A stretch of DNA of 64,000 bases from SIG459 sp045538735 (lineage in GTDB: Bacteria > Bacillota > Clostridia > Oscillospirales > Oscillospiraceae): NCBI GenBank assembly GCA_045538735.1, contig JAZSRY010000013.1:171939-235938 (forward strand), in the 5' to 3' direction. The position numbers and the translations under genes were made by a program. Each line of letters opens with the position of its first letter. Positions within the stretch are counted from its first letter, which is position 1. Under the pieces are notes generated by a model. The model did no database searches. It was not told the DNA's origin and worked only from the letters and a program-made list of their open reading frames with translations. Shown one piece after another: positions 34,872 to 43,009 of this stretch.

Positions 34872-35806
34872 TTTGCACCTCCGGATATTATCTGCTCAAG
34901 TATATTTCTTTCTTCCAATAAATCCTTGCTGATGGGTTTGCCAACATAATACGCAGCCATAAGTCCCGGGCCAATATTGATTCCACAGAAGGGATATACA
35001 TCTTTGATGAGAATATCTTTAACTTTTAATCTTTCTCCGATAAACCGTTTATACTCCTCAGCCTCCTTAAGACGGCTGGTATGAGCTATAACAATAGTTT
35101 GCTCCTCCGGAGAAACGATGGTCTGCTCAATATAATCGAGAAGAACGTTGTAAGCCATTTTTGCGCCCTTTACTTTTCCCAAAACGGTTGTAAGCCCGTT
35201 ATAGTCAAACTCACCGATTGGTTTAACACCGGCCAGTGTTCCGAAAAATGCCTTGGCATGGGTAATACGGCCTTTTTTGGCAACAAAGGAGAGATCGTCC
35301 AGCCAACCTGCCTGATGATAACGATTTTTATTTTCTTCAAGATATGCAGCAATTTCATTGAGACTGCGCCCATTATTTTGCATTTCAGCGGCGTGCATAA
35401 CCATCAAACCGAAGCCTGGACCGAATCTCATAGAGTCAACAATGATTATATTTGCATCGGGATATTTACCCAGAATGTTATTTTTTGCCTGAAGAGCAAA
35501 ATTATATGCGCCGCTTATTCCGCTCGAAATTGTCATAAGAAGAATATCTTTTCCGCAGGAAATAATTTCCTCAAAGATACTTTCAAATTCATAGACATTG
35601 GGAGGAGCTGTTGTATAAGAATTTGGTTCTTTTTTTAATGCAGAATAAAACTCGTTGGCGGAAGTATCATCCCATCGCGGATATGCCGGAACTTCGCTTC
35701 CGTCAGGAAGACGAATGTGACCGGGAATAAGAGTAATATTCAGATCAGAGCAAATATTTTGTTCCAGATCGCAGGAGCAATCGGCAAGAATCTTAAACTC
35801 TTTCAT
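34868..35806 (-). CDS. DegV-family fatty-acid-binding protein (FakB-like)
   Basis: A 312-residue DegV protein. It shows ILADCSCDL, the fatty-acid carboxylate-binding region TISSGISGAYNFA (about 95-107), IVDSMRFGPGFG and a C-terminal GPGLMAAYY. FakB proteins hold a fatty acid for FakA. Start at the ATG 6 nt after GAGGAG; the earlier ATG is too close to it. It overlaps the hydrolase upstream and the MFS downstream by 4 nt each. Confidence 0.85.
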   Translation of the reverse strand: MKEFKILADCSCDLEQNICSDLNITLIPGHIRLPDGSEVPAYPRWDDTSANEFYSALKKEPNSYTTAPPNVYEFESIFEEIISCGKDILLMTISSGISGAYNFALQAKNNILGKYPDANIIIVDSMRFGPGFGLMVMHAAEMQNNGRSLNEIAAYLEENKNRYHQAGWLDDLSFVAKKGRITHAKAFFGTLAGVKPIGEFDYNGLTTVLGKVKGAKMAYNVLLDYIEQTIVSPEEQTIVIAHTSRLKEAEEYKRFIGERLKVKDILIKDVYPFCGINIGPGLMAAYYVGKPISKDLLEERNILEQIISGGAK

Positions 35807-36732
35807 ACACATCTCCTCGTATAATTATCTATAAATTCTATAATTTTTTCACGTAGTGCATGTCCGCCAAGGGAAAATGCTGTTGTATGGTCGGCGTTTT
35901 CAACAAACAGTATATCCTTTTCGGAGGCGCAGCAATTGAAATTAATTTCGGAATGGGAAGGGTCAACCACGCTGTCAGCTGTTCCATGCAGAAATAGTGC
36001 AGGTATTTCAGTTTTGGAAAGAGAAGAGCTGACGCTTTCCTTAAGGTCGGCTTTCAGCATTAAAATACTAAACAACCCGACAAGTGGTAACATTATACGC
36101 CATGGAATATTCCTCTCTTTTGCAACATTTTCCATCTGAGAACAGGGAGAGGTGAAGCCGCAATCAAGAATCATATTGTCAAGGAGTGTCCTGTCAATTT
36201 TGGATGAGAGATAAGCAATGGAAGCACTGCCCATTGAAATACCGTAGGCTGTAATATGTTCACTGTTTGTATTTCCTTTGAGCCATTTGAGCCACATCTC
36301 AATATCGTACTGCTCGATAAGCCCGAATGTGACAGCCTTGCCGCCACTGAAACTATGGGCACGCTGGTCTATCATAAGAATGTTAAAACCTTGTTCCCAA
36401 AAGAATTTAGCCTGCATACAAAAGTTAGAATATGCGGATGCCTTAAATCCGTGAGCAAGCAAAACTGTATGGGAAGAAGTGTTGTCAAACCATAAAGCTG
36501 ATAGATTTTCTCCGTCGCGGGCTGAAATGTTAATTCGTCTGGGCGACAGACTCTCGAGAAAATCTATTGAGCTTTCCATTTCATTGATGAAAGGCTTATA
36601 ATAATCTTTTTTCATTGCAAGGTCGTGGTTCCAATGCCCGTAACAAAGGAGCAGGACCATAACAAAGCAGGGCGCAACCCAAAATATAATGACCAGAGCT
36701 GCAATTATAAGCACAATAGTACCAGCTATCAT
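35803..36732 (-). CDS. Alpha/beta hydrolase, membrane-anchored
   Basis: A 309-residue hydrolase with one N-terminal transmembrane segment (about 2-32). Nucleophile elbow AYGISMGSAS (Ser), an acid in HGTADSVVDP and a His in NADHTTAF. Same subgroup as the gene at 30931 but with a normal Ser. ATG behind AAAGGTAG. It sits directly after the LRAT-phosphopantetheinyl transferase gene. Could be a thioesterase or lysophospholipase of the acyl pathway. Confidence 0.78.
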   Translation of the reverse strand: MIAGTIVLIIAALVIIFWVAPCFVMVLLLCYGHWNHDLAMKKDYYKPFINEMESSIDFLESLSPRRINISARDGENLSALWFDNTSSHTVLLAHGFKASAYSNFCMQAKFFWEQGFNILMIDQRAHSFSGGKAVTFGLIEQYDIEMWLKWLKGNTNSEHITAYGISMGSASIAYLSSKIDRTLLDNMILDCGFTSPCSQMENVAKERNIPWRIMLPLVGLFSILMLKADLKESVSSSLSKTEIPALFLHGTADSVVDPSHSEINFNCCASEKDILFVENADHTTAFSLGGHALREKIIEFIDNYTRRCV

Positions 36733-36743
36733 ACTACTACCTT

Positions 36744-37772
36744 TTATATGTCAGAATTTATCTGCCTTATTTCATTATTTTCATATATGAAAACACGCAT
36801 TTTTTCAAGTTTTTCTCCGCAGGCAGAAATGATGTATTGATTCGATGAACCGAGAAGTTTTGTCTCGCTCTTATGAGCAAAGCTGTCAACTTTTTTTGAA
36901 AAGAAATTTCCCGAGCCATAGCATTTAAAAATGGCTTCTTTTTTTGTCCAGAAGGATATTAAGTCTTCGGAAGAAGAAACTAAGGGGAGTTCTTTTCCGG
37001 TGCAAATGCGTTTGGCAAGCTTTTTAAAATAATCCCTGTCACTGTGACGGCAAATAAAATCTTCAAGATTTTCTATGTCCACGCCGCAGTTTCCGTTTGA
37101 TACAACAACTGCAACTGCGCCTTTTGTGTGACTGAGAGAAAATTGAAGCTTGTCACAGCTCCATTTTCCTTTGTTTTCTGAAAAAGAGATTTCTCTAATT
37201 TTCATATTAAAGCTTCGGGCAATAGCTTTTTCGAGGAGAAACCAAACACCGTAGCGCTGAATTTTTGCCGCTTGATTGGAGGTCTTTTTGATATATTCTT
37301 CCCGTTGAGCTGGAAACACCTCATGAATCTCCGTTTCATCGGAGATATTCATAATGTAAACATCAAAAATGGGGCGGTTCAGCCATTTTTCACGAACAGA
37401 TTGGGTTTGTGTTGAAAGATCAATGCCAAAAACGCACTTATACGCAAAATGTTCGCAGTTATTGTGTATAAGATCATATCCGCCTTCTCCAATGCGGCTT
37501 CGGGCAATGGCAACGGTTTTCTTTGGCGGAATGCGTTTGCGATGTTCCTCACGAGTAAGGATTGCTCTTTCAACGATTCCGCCGGCGGAAAATTCGTCAA
37601 TGCTTGCAGACATAATGAGGTTTTCTTTATTGCCTGTTGCAGAAATATTGATGGGAGGAGGGCCGAATTCGATTACTTCATCCTCGCTGACGAAGATGCC
37701 GTAATGCCAGATTGAGCCAACTTTAACCCTTATCATATCGCCGCTTACACAGCTTTCGGGCCACCATTTCAT
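36744..37772 (-). CDS. LRAT-like domain fused to Sfp-type phosphopantetheinyl transferase
   Basis: A 342-residue two-domain protein. Residues about 8-118 form an LRAT (NlpC/P60-circular-permuted) domain with WHYGIFV (His23) and the Cys block HNNCEHFA (Cys106). The second His of the usual triad appears to be Glu35 (VIEFG). Residues about 150-342 are an Sfp-type phosphopantetheinyl transferase with FSLSHTKG, GVDIE (222-224 metal acids) and FWTKKEAIFK (264-273), which attaches the phosphopantetheine arm to carrier proteins. Overlaps the acyl carrier gene by 4 nt, so the transferase probably arms that carrier and the carrier domain at 40.8 kb. The LRAT domain may move or cleave acyl groups (inference). 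Confidence 0.85.
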   Translation of the reverse strand: MKWWPESCVSGDMIRVKVGSIWHYGIFVSEDEVIEFGPPPINISATGNKENLIMSASIDEFSAGGIVERAILTREEHRKRIPPKKTVAIARSRIGEGGYDLIHNNCEHFAYKCVFGIDLSTQTQSVREKWLNRPIFDVYIMNISDETEIHEVFPAQREEYIKKTSNQAAKIQRYGVWFLLEKAIARSFNMKIREISFSENKGKWSCDKLQFSLSHTKGAVAVVVSNGNCGVDIENLEDFICRHSDRDYFKKLAKRICTGKELPLVSSSEDLISFWTKKEAIFKCYGSGNFFSKKVDSFAHKSETKLLGSSNQYIISACGEKLEKMRVFIYENNEIRQINSDI

Positions 37773-38014
37773 TTCAGCTTGCCCTCTATATAATCAATAG
37801 CGGCACCGACAGTGGTAATATCCTTGATGCCAAGATTTTCAAATCTTATTCCGAAGCTTTCCTCGGTGGCAATTATCATATAAAGCATATCGACGGAGGA
37901 GAAGCCAAGATCTTCCATAAGCCTGGACTCCTCGGTAAATTCAGGGCTGCTGCCAAGAGTGAACTCCAGAATATCCCGGAGTTTTTCTGTTATTTCATGT
38001 CTGCTCATTTGCAT
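37769..38014 (-). CDS. Acyl carrier protein
   Basis: An 81-residue acidic carrier. The phosphopantetheine Ser is in LGFSSVDMLYMI (about residue 37); the conserved Asp before it is Ser here (SS instead of DS). Overlaps its neighbours by 10 and 4 nt and has no clear ribosome site, so it is probably translationally coupled to the ligase upstream. Likely dedicated to this operon rather than the housekeeping AcpP. Confidence 0.88.
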   Translation of the reverse strand: MQMSRHEITEKLRDILEFTLGSSPEFTEESRLMEDLGFSSVDMLYMIIATEESFGIRFENLGIKDITTVGAAIDYIEGKLK

Positions 38015-39522
38015 TTCTGATATCTCACAATCTTCATACTTTTTGTTCGTTCGAAATCCCTGTCGCGGATTTCTATGCGGCTTACGCGCTGGAATGCAGG
38101 GAAGGATGCGTTGATTTTTTCAAGCTCAGAAATAATGGCAGCGGAAGCGCTTTCTCCAAGCTTTGCGATTTCTGCAGCGCGGGGAACAACCTCAAGGGCA
38201 AGAATATGGCGGCCACCCTCTGCAATGTCTTCGAACACCTGGCAATCCTGAATGAGGATACATTCAAGGAAATGGGCTTCGAGCTCTGCAGGAGAAATAT
38301 TTTCACCGCTGGGAAGAACAATAATTTCCTTCACGCGTCCGGTTATATAGAGGAAGCCTTCCTCATCGAAGCGGACAAGGTCACCTGTGCGGAACCAGCC
38401 ATCCTCAGTGAAAGCATTTTCGTTTTCGGCGCCAATATAGCCGTCCATAATATTTTTTCCGCGAAGCCAAAGCTCACCTTCAACAACGCGCAGCTCCTGG
38501 TTGGGGAAGGGAAGACCCACAGAGTCGGGTCTGCCAATATTATCGGGGTTACCGCTTACAAGATTGGAGCTTTCCGTGAGTCCGTAGCCGGGATAGAGAG
38601 AAATTCCAAACTTATCGTATTCCTCAATAAGATAAGGGGGAACTGCAGCGGCTCCGCAGATTATGGTTTTAAGGTCATCGCCGAGCATGTTGCGGCGGAA
38701 CTTTTTTGAAAGAGCAAGTGCCATTTCGGCAAGTGCGGGAACAAGGATAAGAATAGTGGGACGGAAGACGGCAATGTCGCGGAAAAGATCCTGGTTATTG
38801 CGACAGATGAAAAGGGTGCTTCCGGTGCTGAGGGAGGTGAGAAGATTGCGTATAAGACCAAAAACATGGCTCAGGGGAAGGCAGAGAAGGTATCTGGAGG
38901 CGAATACGCCCTTAATGCCGAGGCAACCGTACATAACGCCCTGCATAACACCGCCGTTGGAGAGGAGTGCGCCTTTGCTTTTGCCGGTTGTGCCGCCGGT
39001 AAAAACTATGGCGCAGCCTTCTTCGGCCTTGCAGGCAACAGCGCAGACGCTTTCTTCGCCTACATCATCGGTGCATATGACAGGGATTCCAAGCTTTTCT
39101 CCGGAAAGGACGGTGTCGCCCTTTTTTTCGGGAGTGCAAAGGAGCATTTTGAGTCCAAACTGCATAGAACAGCCAAGAACTGCCTGAGCGGGGAGGTGGG
39201 GAGGAAGAACGGCTGCAACGGCCCCGAGGGTTGTTATTGCAATAAATCCGGCAACGAAATCAATGCTGTTTTCTGCGAAAAGTCCCACGCGCAGTCCTTT
39301 TTCGCAGCCTGCAGCAATTAATTTTGCACGAATTGCTGCGGCGAAATATTCAACATCCCTATAACTATATTTTTTACCTGCATCCTCAATAGCAATTCGG
39401 TCTGCGAATTTCTCTGAGCATTCCTGCCACATTTCACTCATGGATGAGTATTCGCGCAGCTGCTCAATATCGATAGAATCCATATAGGGATAAAAGCGTT
39501 CAATTTTTGTAGAATATATCAT
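38005..39522 (-). CDS. AMP-dependent acyl ligase
   Basis: A 505-residue ANL-superfamily enzyme that activates an acid as acyl-AMP and loads it on a thiol. Core motif VFTGGTTGKSKGALLS, then YPGYGLTES, WFRTGDLVRFDEEGFLYITGR, and a C-terminal lysine (FERTKSMKIVRY). ATG behind GAGGAG, overlapping the PlsC stop by one base. The next gene is the free acyl carrier protein, so acyl-ACP synthesis is likely. Substrate chain length unknown. Confidence 0.88.
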   Translation of the reverse strand: MIYSTKIERFYPYMDSIDIEQLREYSSMSEMWQECSEKFADRIAIEDAGKKYSYRDVEYFAAAIRAKLIAAGCEKGLRVGLFAENSIDFVAGFIAITTLGAVAAVLPPHLPAQAVLGCSMQFGLKMLLCTPEKKGDTVLSGEKLGIPVICTDDVGEESVCAVACKAEEGCAIVFTGGTTGKSKGALLSNGGVMQGVMYGCLGIKGVFASRYLLCLPLSHVFGLIRNLLTSLSTGSTLFICRNNQDLFRDIAVFRPTILILVPALAEMALALSKKFRRNMLGDDLKTIICGAAAVPPYLIEEYDKFGISLYPGYGLTESSNLVSGNPDNIGRPDSVGLPFPNQELRVVEGELWLRGKNIMDGYIGAENENAFTEDGWFRTGDLVRFDEEGFLYITGRVKEIIVLPSGENISPAELEAHFLECILIQDCQVFEDIAEGGRHILALEVVPRAAEIAKLGESASAAIISELEKINASFPAFQRVSRIEIRDRDFERTKSMKIVRYQKCK

Positions 39523-40178
39523 TATTTGTTCTCCTCAGATATACTTTTAAGTTCAGACATTTTTTGACGAAGAATGTCAGCAACTTCATTCATCTGCTCG
39601 CCGGAGGGACGCCGTCCGTAAATGGCAAGAGGATCAATAGCATCACCGGTGACAATCGTTATGCCACCCCAAAAGCCGGGACGCCTTCTAATATATACAG
39701 GAATAATAGGCTTTCCGCCCATTACGCTCATAAGAACCGCTCCCGATTTAAAGCTCTCTATTGTGTCGGTATCCTCATTTATATGTCCTTCGGGAAAGAT
39801 GCTGACTATTTCATCATTTTTTAATGCAGTGATTATTTCCCTGATGGAATCAAAATCAGGATTTTCTCTGTCAATTGGGATGCACCGAGCCAGGTTGAAG
39901 AATCTCCTAGCCCAGGAGAAGGCATAAAGCTCCTTCATACATACAAATCTCTGTCTTCTGTACCATAAAGCAAACATCAGATAAACGGGATCGTACACGC
40001 TCAGATGATTGCTAACTATCAATGCACCGCCTTTGATTTTCTTTTTCGATTGGGCAGTGGGGTATATGTACTTCGGGTGAAAATAGATAAAACCCGGTAT
40101 GGCACCTGTTAACATTGCAAACCAGTAAAACAGATTTTTAAACAGATGCTTTTCCTTTTTCTTTACTGATTTCTTCAT
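39522..40178 (-). CDS. PlsC-like acyltransferase (second)
   Basis: A 218-residue membrane-associated acyltransferase. The catalytic HX4D block is SNHLSVYDPVYL, and the FPEG block is SIFPEGHINED. Single N-terminal hydrophobic stretch. Such enzymes transfer acyl groups from acyl-ACP or CoA to glycerolipid hydroxyls. It starts inside the preceding acyltransferase gene (41-nt overlap in another frame), an unusually long overlap. Acceptor unknown. Confidence 0.85.
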   Translation of the reverse strand: MKKSVKKKEKHLFKNLFYWFAMLTGAIPGFIYFHPKYIYPTAQSKKKIKGGALIVSNHLSVYDPVYLMFALWYRRQRFVCMKELYAFSWARRFFNLARCIPIDRENPDFDSIREIITALKNDEIVSIFPEGHINEDTDTIESFKSGAVLMSVMGGKPIIPVYIRRRPGFWGGITIVTGDAIDPLAIYGRRPSGEQMNEVADILRQKMSELKSISEENK

Positions 40179-40806
40179 TTAGCTTATTCCCCAAATCTAT
40201 AATGCGCTGACGCATTTTCTGTGAAACAAGATCAATAGTTTCCTTTTCTGTGAGATGATCCTCAACAAGATCAGATGCGAAGAAGGGCTTACCGATATAT
40301 ACACGGGCATGTCTTGTGCTGAAATAATCGCCATTAGTGTAAACGGGTATTATTTTGGCGCCGCTGTTTAAAGCAAGATATGCAGCGCTGGGCTTAAAGG
40401 GAATGGGTCTTTCTTCTCCGGGAAGGGGAAGTCGGCTTTCCGGAAATATGCCAACAACACCGCCTTTATCAAGAATGTTTTCCGAGGCAGCGAGAAAACC
40501 AAAATTATGACTTTTACGGTCTACGCGAATTCCGCCCAGAAGTTTAAGAAAAATTCCCAAAAGCTTTTTTTCGAAAAGAATTTCTGCCATCTGGTATCTG
40601 AGTGTTCTTGAAAAAAAGACGAAAATAAATGCAGCATAATCAAATACAGATGTGTGGTTTGAAATTATAATAGCGTTTCCTTTAATTTTGCGAGATTGGA
40701 CAGAAGAGTCTTCGCAGTAAATCCTTGTTCTAAAAATAAGCTTTTGTACAGGCCAGCCCGTAATTTTGGTAAATCCGTTCCAAAAGCGGATCCACAAATC
40801 AACCAC
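40138..40806 (-). CDS. PlsC-like acyltransferase (first)
   Basis: A 222-residue acyltransferase of the same family: SNHTSVFDYAAF (HX4D), RVDRKSHNFG, and GIFPESRLPLPGEE, where the usual FPEG is FPES. Start taken as GTG at 40806, overlapping the previous gene by 8 nt; a TTG 9 nt further on is better spaced from AAAGGCGG and is possible. It and the next gene may act in sequence, each adding one chain. Confidence 0.82.
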   Translation of the reverse strand: MVDLWIRFWNGFTKITGWPVQKLIFRTRIYCEDSSVQSRKIKGNAIIISNHTSVFDYAAFIFVFFSRTLRYQMAEILFEKKLLGIFLKLLGGIRVDRKSHNFGFLAASENILDKGGVVGIFPESRLPLPGEERPIPFKPSAAYLALNSGAKIIPVYTNGDYFSTRHARVYIGKPFFASDLVEDHLTEKETIDLVSQKMRQRIIDLGNKLNEEISKEKGKASV

Positions 40807-42718
40807 CGCCTTTAATGTGATTATAAAGAGTTGCGGGAGTGGTCAGGCTTGCTCCTTCAACAGAGGAGACATCAACACTGAATTCTTCTTTAATTGCGCT
40901 TAGAAGGACAAAATAGTCCAGACTGCTTCCGCCCTCATCAAGGAAAAAGTCACTATCCTTAGTTATATCGTCCGAAGACTTTCCAAGTGCAAGGGCAAAT
41001 AGTTCAAGAATGCGCAGATACTGTTCGTCACTGGGTTCAGAATCCGTATTGGAAACTGCAGCTGCCTCCTTGAATAATCCGGCAGAATAATCTCTAGATA
41101 TGCGTCTGCGATTAAGCTTGAATTCCTGTTCTCCCATAAGCTCATTTTCAACAAGAACAGTTTTCCTGAGCTGCGAGCCTAATCCAAGTGCAGATATCTG
41201 TCCGCGTAGCTCAGCGTTTATGCGCTCAATAGTCTCTGAACTGAGATGTCTTCCTACAGAAGCGAGCAAAACAGCTTCTCCGTTATTATCACGTATAAGA
41301 CAAAGACGCTTAACACCGTTAACCATTATTTTGGGCTCTATGAGATTGGGATTGAGGTTTTCACCGGAGGAACCGATAACAAGATCGTCCCTTCGACCCA
41401 AAACACGATAATGACCTTTAATTTCTTCTGCCATATCGCCGGTATGAAACCAATCATTTTCTTTGAGCCTGACAGAGTCTCCTTCAATGATTGAACAAGC
41501 AAGGCTGGTACCTCTTACGAGAAGCTCTCCGTCATCCGATAACTTATATTCAACAGAGGAAAGAGGCTTTCCTACAAAACCTGCAGAGCGGACAGAAAAT
41601 TTTGTGCTGAGCTCAACAGAGGTAATTCCAATCTCCGTCATGCCATATCCGTTTGCCAGAGGATATCCGATTGCATTAAAGAAATGGAGAACCTCATTTT
41701 TAATTTCGCTGCCGCCGGTGATCATAAAGGAAATACTCTCGCCAAATAGATTTTCTCTGACTTCCTTAAAGGCTTTTTTAGAGAAAAACTTTCCCAAAAC
41801 AGGGATATCACCAAGCGCGGAGGCTATTCGAATTCCTTTCTGAAAACGTGCATAGGTTTCTTCACCGCGACCTCGAATTGTTCTGATAGCCTCTTCATAA
41901 ACTTTTTCCCAAAAGAGGGGGACAGCGAAAATATGAGTAACTTTATGCCTGCGAATAGTACCCAGTATTGTCTGAGGCGCCATATCGGGAAGATGAACGA
42001 AGGTTCTGGAGAAAAACGCGAACCAGATATAAACGGCTATAAGGCCGAAAATATGATAAAAGGGAAGAAAATCAAGGAGCTTCAGCTCGCCATCATAATG
42101 CTTTTTTATGTCCGGATTAGCTTTGATAATTTCATAGCTATCCTTTATAAGATGAAAGAATTCCTCTGCACTATAAGCGCAAAGCTTGACATGGGCAGAT
42201 GTTCCGGAACTCATAACAATAATTTTATCGCCGAAGGAAAAATCGGATGATTTATTTCCGGTATTGAAATCGTTAAGTAAATATGTAGGAAGTGAAAAGC
42301 TTTTCCCATCCGAAATAACCGCAGCGGCATTTGCATTATTTAATGCCTCCTCAAGAGCGGATTGGTCAAGTCTGCTGTTGAGAAGAAGAGGACAAAATCC
42401 GCTGAGAAGAATTGCCCAAAAGGCCTCGATCCACTCTATGCCGTTGCTCATATATAGACCGATTACGGTGTTGCCGGGAAGCTTACTAAACTCATTTTTT
42501 ATGCAAGAAGCATAACTATAAATCTTCTCAGAGCATTTACCGTAAGTGGTTTTAATTATTTTATAGCCCTTGCTTTCTTCATATATAATGTTATCTTTTT
42601 CTGAAAACATCATATTGAAAAGCGAAGAGAAGCTGCGCTCCATGCTTTCAAGCTTTATGAGTTTGGCATTTACATATGAGGATATATTGGAATAACCGCC
42701 GAGATTATTGTATTTCAT
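40799..42718 (-). CDS. Acyl-AMP ligase with C-terminal acyl-carrier domain
   Basis: A 639-residue protein. Residues about 30-540 form an AMP-binding ligase (altered P-loop MSSGTSAHVK, then NGYGMTEIG, WFHTGDMAEE, VLGRRDDLV). About 560-636 form a carrier domain with the attachment Ser in DEGGSSLDYFV. So it can load its own carrier, like a loading module of a polyketide or nonribosomal system. First gene of the operon. ATG behind AAAGGAC. Substrate unknown; a fatty acid is likely from context. Confidence 0.87.
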   Translation of the reverse strand: MKYNNLGGYSNISSYVNAKLIKLESMERSFSSLFNMMFSEKDNIIYEESKGYKIIKTTYGKCSEKIYSYASCIKNEFSKLPGNTVIGLYMSNGIEWIEAFWAILLSGFCPLLLNSRLDQSALEEALNNANAAAVISDGKSFSLPTYLLNDFNTGNKSSDFSFGDKIIVMSSGTSAHVKLCAYSAEEFFHLIKDSYEIIKANPDIKKHYDGELKLLDFLPFYHIFGLIAVYIWFAFFSRTFVHLPDMAPQTILGTIRRHKVTHIFAVPLFWEKVYEEAIRTIRGRGEETYARFQKGIRIASALGDIPVLGKFFSKKAFKEVRENLFGESISFMITGGSEIKNEVLHFFNAIGYPLANGYGMTEIGITSVELSTKFSVRSAGFVGKPLSSVEYKLSDDGELLVRGTSLACSIIEGDSVRLKENDWFHTGDMAEEIKGHYRVLGRRDDLVIGSSGENLNPNLIEPKIMVNGVKRLCLIRDNNGEAVLLASVGRHLSSETIERINAELRGQISALGLGSQLRKTVLVENELMGEQEFKLNRRRISRDYSAGLFKEAAAVSNTDSEPSDEQYLRILELFALALGKSSDDITKDSDFFLDEGGSSLDYFVLLSAIKEEFSVDVSSVEGASLTTPATLYNHIKGGG

Positions 42719-42764
42719 AAATATAAGTCCTTTATGTCAAATTATATTTCGACAGGATTTCAGT

Positions 42765-42780
42765 ACATTTTACAAAATGT
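42765..42780. promoter_or_regulatory. 16-bp palindrome upstream of acyl operon
   Basis: Perfect inverted repeat ACATTTT-AC-AAAATGT, 47 bp before the start codon of the operon's first gene, with a TATAAT-like hexamer between. It could be an operator for the operon. It does not match the FapR or FabT sites that I know. Confidence 0.45.
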
Positions 42781-42862
42781 GCATCGATACTCTAATTTAC
42801 AAATATAGCACAAGGACTAATTTATTTCAATACTTTTGGGATGCCACATGTTTCTTCAGGAT

Positions 42863-42903
42863 TTGGAATATGTATATAAAATAATATTGATTTAATATTC
42901 CAA
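42863..42903. promoter_or_regulatory. 9-bp inverted repeat upstream of alcohol dehydrogenase promoter
   Basis: TTGGAATAT at 42863-42871 and ATATTCCAA at 42895-42903, separated by 23 bases, ending 6 bp before the -35 box of the next promoter. Suggests an activator or looping site; not matched to a known regulator. Confidence 0.35.
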
Positions 42904-42909
42904 TTCATC

Positions 42910-42938
42910 TTGACCTAAAGGCATTAAAATTATAAAAT
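42910..42938 (+). promoter_or_regulatory. Promoter for alcohol dehydrogenase gene
   Basis: TTGACC, 17-bp spacer, TAAAAT, about 70 bp before the GTG start. Confidence 0.65.
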
Positions 42939-43009
42939 AGCAGCAAGATCAAATAGATTTTTCATGATGTATTTTTTGATCATTATATTAATTTTGGGAG
43001 GAAAATAAA

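Noticed and set aside
38005..42718. Nonribosomal peptide or polyketide synthase cluster
   Set aside because: No condensation, ketosynthase or thioesterase modules are present; only ligases and carriers.
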